This document shows, one piece after another, positions 59,301 through 64,000 of a stretch of DNA of 64,000 bases (the stretch's first letter is position 1; each line of letters starts with the position of its first letter). The position numbers were made by a program, and so were the translations under genes. The notes below the pieces were generated by a model. That model saw only the letters and a program-made list of their open reading frames with translations, was not told where the DNA came from and did not search any database. The stretch lies in the NCBI GenBank assembly GCA_023653785.1, contig JAMKCH010049174.1, positions 27,119-91,118 of the forward strand. Direction: 5' to 3'. This stretch comes from Ophioderma brevispina (Eukaryota; Echinodermata; Ophiuroidea; Amphilepidida; Ophiodermatidae).

Positions 59301-60563
59301 GCAGTGTAGGGTTTTAGCCGTATTTAGTGCGTTTAATTAACACGCAGGGGAGAGTGAGGAGGAGCATACTTTTACAGGTCGAGGAGATGAGAATGGAGAT
59401 GCTAAATTGGTGAGTTGCACATACCCAGTGGAGTTGATTTTGTAGAGGTGATTTTGATGTTTGCCACCAGAAGTGGTGGTACCAAACATTGTAATTATTT
59501 TTAATTAGGTCGGGTATGATGAGGACAGGAAAATGAGCGGTCGAGCTGTGCAAATTGTTGTGTGAGGTTCTGCGCTTTGGTTGTAAACAAATTACATCAT
59601 AGTTTGGGTGCACAGTGTAAGTTGTAGTGGTGTGGGTAAATCTTTGGAGAAGAGTGCTATTAATCGTGGTTGCTTATGGCTAACATTTTTGTTTACATTG
59701 CTGAAAATATGCGGGTTCATTTATGTATAAGTAATAGTTAAAGTGGTTGGAGCGTGAACATGTGTAATGTCAGTTGATGTAGATTGTCATGTATAACCAG
59801 ATAGAATATGAGGGCCATTTGTCTACTGAATCTGTGCTCATGTTGTTATGATAGCTTGTGTTTGCTGTTGTGATAATGTTGGGATGTGAGCTGTGTTAGT
59901 ATGTTTCAAGGTGTGAATGAGTTGAGGTACGAGCCATGAGTTGTAATCCTGTGAGCTGGATGAAGTTTTCACATGAGTTGTGATGGGTGAGTTTTAACTG
60001 TTCTTGTGTGAATTGTGTCGTGCCGTGATTATGTGTTGGTTCATGTATGGGGTAAGGATAATTTAAACTGTATTTGACCAATTGACGAGTAGACTTGTAG
60101 CATGACATTAGGGTTTTACTTAGAAATTGACGTGCCACGTTCAGGCTGTATTTCGGTGATGAAATAGGGACATGTTCCATCTTTTATGTTGTGTATTGGG
60201 GGATATGATACGAAGTGTACACTGGTGCTAGAAAAAATGCATTAAAGGGAGTATCATCAAGAACGTTATATAGTAAAGAGGCATAGATGTAGAGTACTGC
60301 TTGTTGCAATTGAGATTTGTATGCAAAATATTGCGGAAGGAATGGTGAACAGTTAAGACAAGTGGAGTGATTTCATTTTTAGGAATATGATGGCGATTCC
60401 CTTCTCTTGGGAGATGACTGTAATTGAGTAAAATTAAGACCATCTGATTTGGACATTGTTGGATAATTGTAAGAGGAAACTTGATTTTTGCATTATGATA
60501 AGATTATTAAAGTGTGCATATTGTAAATATATAGCTCTTGTGTCTTGCCGTCTGACCTTTCAG
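56341..60563 (+). other. G-over-C skewed block, likely transcribed with long intron
   Basis: Over ~4.2 kb the plus strand is rich in G and T and poor in C. Hand count of bases 59041-59100 gives 22 G and 4 C; 58141-58200 gives 14 G and 7 C. A good splice donor AATG|GTAAGA lies at 57003/57004 and a good acceptor (GCCGTCTGACCTTTCAG) ends at 60563. The simplest reading is a plus-strand transcription unit with a ~3.5-kb first intron and a non-coding first exon. Long minus-strand frames here arise from the composition. Confidence 0.5.
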
Positions 60564-60791
60564 CAATCCGAGGTTGCCCAAGGTGCATTTCTGCATCGCC
60601 AACTACCGTTTGTGGTTGGCGTGTCCGCTCGCGCCGCGCGTACTGGGTCTTCTGCGGCCGTCCCGCCGTCTGCGCGTCCGGCTACCGCCCCTTTCTTCCC
60701 CGCGCGCATCTCTTATACGCGCACCCTTACCCCCGTTACAGCTGCTTATCCCTTTAATCTAACAGGTTTTCTAATGTTTTCCTCGTTTTAG
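60564..60791 (+). other. CpG-dense exon candidate
   Basis: Immediately after the acceptor, ~200 bp with dense CpG (GCGCCGCGCG, CGCGCGCATC) in otherwise AT-rich DNA. All three plus frames are open for 60-110 codons. One gives SARAARTGSSAAVPPSARPA, another WLACPLAPRVLGLLRPSRR. None is recognisable, so the reading frame cannot be chosen. It may be a GC-rich exon or an inserted CpG-rich fragment. Confidence 0.4.
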
Positions 60792-61711
60792 CTCTTTCCC
60801 TATTATCCTGGTTCCAAATTTTCTCTATTTACCTCCATTGATGCCGAATGCACAGAATTACTACGTTACACAGCTGTTGAGCTTGCTTCCAGTTGTCAGT
60901 GAACTTGGGCACCACAAGTAGTAGACCATTAATGAGCTTATAGCCAAGTTAACAAAAGCACTTGCAGAGTGCGAGTAATGTTAAGATTAAGATTTAAGAT
61001 TAAAGATTGAGGGTCAACAACTAAGTCTTATGGCCATGTTACCACTTCTTTAAAAGACCCTGGTGATCCAATTTTCCTGCTTTCATCTCATCTGTCAGCT
61101 CCTGCTCTTCTCCACGGGTCAGGAGCATATTTCTGCCATATGCTCCTTAGACCCCCCCCCCACCACTAAAATGGTATGTTCAACCATCTTTCTTAATAAT
61201 GAATTTCAGTGCTGAAATACTACAGGAATTTGTATGAAACCGATCCAATGGCCACAAGGCGACACAGACTAAAAAGTGAGAAAGAAGAGACAAGGAGGGA
61301 CAAGTAAAAATCTTTATTCAACGAATGCATGGTGGTAGCCGTGCTCCTAGAGTACGACACTTGATACACAAATTTACAATGTCAAAGTTAGTTTAAACAT
61401 TCTTTACAATTCGCGCAGATTCGCAATACAACAATGCGTTGCCAGCAGCTGCTCAAATCCAAAATTTACGTTTGTCATGGGAAAGTTATTGTCAAGAACC
61501 AAGAACATCTCATGCGGGAGATGATGTTTGCCCATGAGGATCAAACCCATTGCTTTTGTCAAGAAAATTCCATGTATGGCTCTCGCACATTTTTATATAA
61601 TTTCAAAATAATGTTTTAGGCACCATCTATTAAATTGGTTAAAAATGTCAAATATGTGTTTACAACAAAATATAATTGAGTTTAAAATTATTACTTAATT
61701 TTGTTAAACAG
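60792..61711. other. No gene seen
   Basis: Contains an isolated TGCTCC/GGAGCA palindromic-word relic (61123-61147) and a reverse AATAAA near 61309. The frame 61434-61619 has no recognised domain. Confidence 0.4.
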
Positions 61712-61842
61712 TGCTATGAAGAAAATGAGGCTGAAGAACTTGCTTGCCAGCACATTGCAACATTACTACATAGTGTGTGCAAAGTAAAATTGCTTACAAA
61801 GAGCGTCAAAGTAAGGAAGCAGGAAAGATGGTCTAAAATAAG
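61712..61842 (+). other. Internal-exon candidate
   Basis: Acceptor TTTTGTTAAACAG ends at 61711 and donor AAG|GTAAGAT follows at 61842. In between one frame is open through 131 nt (CYEENEAEELACQHIATLLH, then SVCKVKLLTKSVKVRKQERW). The protein is unrecognised. The following intronic sequence has no clear next exon. Confidence 0.3.
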
Positions 61843-61997
61843 GTAAGATATCATTAAGTTCATTGTAACAATAATTCATGGTTTCCAGCTACTCTAAGAA
61901 TTGGGGGAAAGCCTGTAGAATTGAGTGGCCCAAGGAAGACCAGAATTTCGCGGTTCTCGGTTTTCGCGCTCTCTATATTCAAAGAATAAGCGGTGGG

Positions 61998-62210
61998 CTG
62001 CTCCATGACCTTTGACCTTGGCACATGACCTTTGACCTCAACATATGAGGGATCCCATGGTGCTCCTATGACACAAGTTTGGTTCCAATTACATTTTTAG
62101 CCAATTTTTCAACTTGACCTCACATGACCTTTGACCTTTCAACATGACCTTTGACCTCATCAACAAATGAGGGATCCCTTATTGCACCTATGACAGAAGT
62201 ATGGTTCCAA
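61998..62210. repeat. Two-unit repeat with four DR1-like TGACCTTTGACC motifs
   Basis: TGACCTTTGACC occurs at 62006, 62026, 62125 and 62145. Each pair is followed by ACAAATGAGGGATCCC-like sequence, CCTATGACA and GGTTCCAATT. The unit is ~120 bp, present twice. The word equals a direct repeat of the nuclear-receptor half-site AGGTCA with one spacer, but repetition of the whole unit suggests a repeat family rather than an enhancer. Confidence 0.7.
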
Positions 62211-62497
62211 TTTAAAAAACTTAATTTAGTGACACACACATACATCCACACGCACAACGGATTGCTAAGTGGTCCTGCCCACAAAAATGTTTTTTTTTAC
62301 TGTGGTATATCCCTTACATCCCTAGAGGAAAATGACTAGCAACCTGATGATCACCGCAAGAAAAGGGAGGTACCATGCTTTACCAAGATTTTTGTGTCTC
62401 AGTTCGGGGCACCATGTTGAATTTTTTGGAGATAAATTTCATAATTATTTCCCCTTTTATCGCCGAATTATTGGAGACTTATGTTTACCTACCGCCG

Positions 62498-62846
62498 CTT
62501 GTGGCGTCTAGGCCTGGATTCAACCAATCGGCTTGTGGCGTCTAGCCTGGATTCAACCAATTGGCTTGTGGCGTCTAGGCCTGGATTCAACCAATCGGAT
62601 TGTGGCGTCTAGGCCTGGATTCAACAATCGGCTTGTGGCGTCTAGGCCTGGATTCAACCAATCGGATTGTGGCGTCTAGGCCTGGATTCAACCAATTGGC
62701 TTGTGGCGTCTAGGCCTGGATTCAACCAATCGGCTTGTGGCGTCTAGGCCTGGATTCAACCAATCGGCTTGTGGCGTCTAGCCTGGATTCAACCAATCGG
62801 CTTGTGGAGTCTAGGCCTGGATTCAACCAATCGGCTTGTGGCGTCT
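62498..62846. repeat. 34-bp tandem repeat, ten units plus a partial
   Basis: Unit CTTGTGGCGTCTAGGCCTGG followed by ATTCAACCAATCGG, ten near-identical copies and a partial eleventh. Variants are limited to CTTG/ATTG, AATCGG/AATTGG, a 1-bp or 2-bp deletion in three units, and one GCG to GAG change. High identity indicates recent expansion. It contains CCAAT in every full unit. Confidence 0.95.
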
Positions 62847-62869
62847 GCACTCACTTCAAAATAAAAAGG

Positions 62870-63345
62870 AATGAAAGTCAAGACAGATCGTAACCTTAAT
62901 AATGATGCTGTCCCAGGAACTTCCGAGTGCTCTATAGGTTTTATGAATGGGCTAAGAAACAAGCAAATGTGGAAGATGGTAGGCATAATAAATGGCATCG
63001 TAGGAATTCAAATAAAATGACACCTTTAAAACCTCATTTCGATGTCAACAGATTTGAATGGAAATTAACAAATCAAGAGATTCAATGCTTCGGAAAAGGT
63101 ACATAATTTAAATATATGCAGGGCGATATTATGGAAACGGTAGGGGACTTTTACAAATTATAGGTGAAATTTTGGAAACATTAGAACAATTGCAGCACGA
63201 CCAAACTCTAGATCCTAGGAATTTCATGAGAATCGTTATCATCTCGCCAAGATTGCGAGATCCTAAGGATTCCATGGGCCATAGGAAGGGATTTTGATGT
63301 CCAGGCCATATTAGACCTTATTGAAAGGTTTGGCAGAGGTTCTAT
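62870..63345 (+). pseudogene. Second partial copy of the HECT-like gene's upstream part
   Basis: Similar in order to 43745-44290: AGACAGATCGTAACC, AATGATGCTG, AAGAGATTCAATGCTTCGG, ACTTTTACAAATTATAGGT, TTCATGAGAATCGTTAT, GATCCTAAGGATTCCATGGG and ATATTAGACCTTATTGAAA. It has scattered stops, so it is non-functional in this form. It begins right after the 34-bp array. No HECT-like C-terminal part follows. Confidence 0.55.
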
Positions 63346-64000
63346 TGGTATGAAGAAGAGTCGCTAGCAAACCATTACCACGAAGTATCGTTGCAAACAA
63401 GCTTGTGGTTTTTATAGTAGAAAATGCTCATTGCAGTGCCCTAGTTACTACCGTGGTTAACCATTAAAATGCTGCTTCTTATTCAAAATTTCAGCCTGGA
63501 TGACAATAAATGCAGCTTTTTATCATACAGTAAAATTGATTAATTTCCTGGTATATCTTCAAGTCCCCAAGGCGATCGGAACAAGCGCCTTTACATATGA
63601 CACATACAGATGCCTTAGGCATGGCAAGATCAAGTTTGATTGGTTAGTGCCCCACAAGCCGCATAATGCATATATTAGGTAAAGAAAAATTATGTAATCC
63701 CAAGAAGTCTGAATTTCCATTTAACTCTTGGGTTGTTTTATGATAAGTTTACATTGGTTTGGTTATATTTTGTGCTTGTTATTCATATATAGGTGGATGA
63801 GGATGTTATCACATTTCTAGCTCAAGAATAAAGGGATCTACTGTGTATATGCTGCATGAGCCAGGAATTTGCAGTTGCCTTATTTTGCAGAAGAGAATGA
63901 TGCAGAGGATATTGAACAGCTGTCCAGTAATCGATTCCTTGTTGCTGTTCATGGACAGCCATGGTCAGTGTGACTCCAACTCACTATGAGTTACAATAAG
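63346..64000. other. No recognised gene
   Basis: A plus-strand frame at 63500-63682 (TYDTYRCLRHGKIKFDWLVP) with a following GGTAAAG could be an exon end of the HECT-like family's neighbour, but it is unrecognised. The window ends without a supported gene. Confidence 0.3.

Noticed and set aside
57757..60443. Series of Asn/His/Thr-rich frames on the minus strand
   Set aside because: C-poor, G-rich plus-strand composition depletes stop codons on the minus strand. No domain or order.
62006..62156. Clustered DR1 sites as an enhancer
   Set aside because: The whole 120-bp unit is repeated, so motif clustering is explained by the repeat. Kept only as a question.

Overview
This is eukaryotic, gene-poor, AT-rich DNA from an animal, most likely a marine invertebrate (an invertebrate deuterostome such as an echinoderm or lancelet fits, but the sequence does not prove it). 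The reasons are intron-type splice signals, the absence of operons, a family-92 glycosyltransferase pair with type II membrane anchors, CR1/L2-like LINE relics, a Penelope-like element, and many hairpin (MITE or foldback) elements. Most of the window is repeats. Very few open frames over 60 codons are real.

Left part (1-14.2 kb): two minus-strand glycosyltransferase-92 (GT92) copies about 10 kb apart. The first (1840-3299) is intact except for one missing base in an A-run. The second (12601-13990) has an intact catalytic C-terminus but several frameshifts upstream, so it is probably a pseudogene. Both have a splice acceptor a few hundred bases or less upstream of the ATG. Between them lie hairpin elements, a tRNA-derived fragment, a degenerate minisatellite and an array of short palindromes.

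Middle (14.6-26 kb): a 575-bp TA-flanked inverted-repeat element, a second and different palindromic-word array (15.64-16.44 kb), two reverse-transcriptase relics joined head to head at about 20.85 kb, and two direct copies of an ~800-bp repeat. Only one of these copies carries a 164-bp palindromic MITE with a 9-bp target duplication, so the other shows the empty site.

26.6-36 kb: noisy repeats. These include a degenerate ~100-bp satellite, a 58-bp near-pure G run and direct repeats at both ends. Much of the difference between copies is single-base indels, so part of this stretch may be poorly polished assembly.

36-56 kb: more elements. They include a ~490-bp hairpin, a Penelope-like RT relic (40.8-42.1 kb), a HECT-E3-like gene fragment (43.6-45.1 kb, with a second partial copy at 62.9 kb), hAT-like and TTAA-flanked MITEs, and a large inverted repeat (47.1-53.1 kb). 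A CR1/L2-like LINE has split the left arm of that inverted repeat.

56.3-60.6 kb: about 4.2 kb with strong G-over-C strand asymmetry. It ends at a good splice acceptor followed by a CpG-dense exon-like block, which looks like a plus-strand transcription unit with a long first intron. The window closes with a 34-bp tandem repeat and fragments of the HECT-like family.
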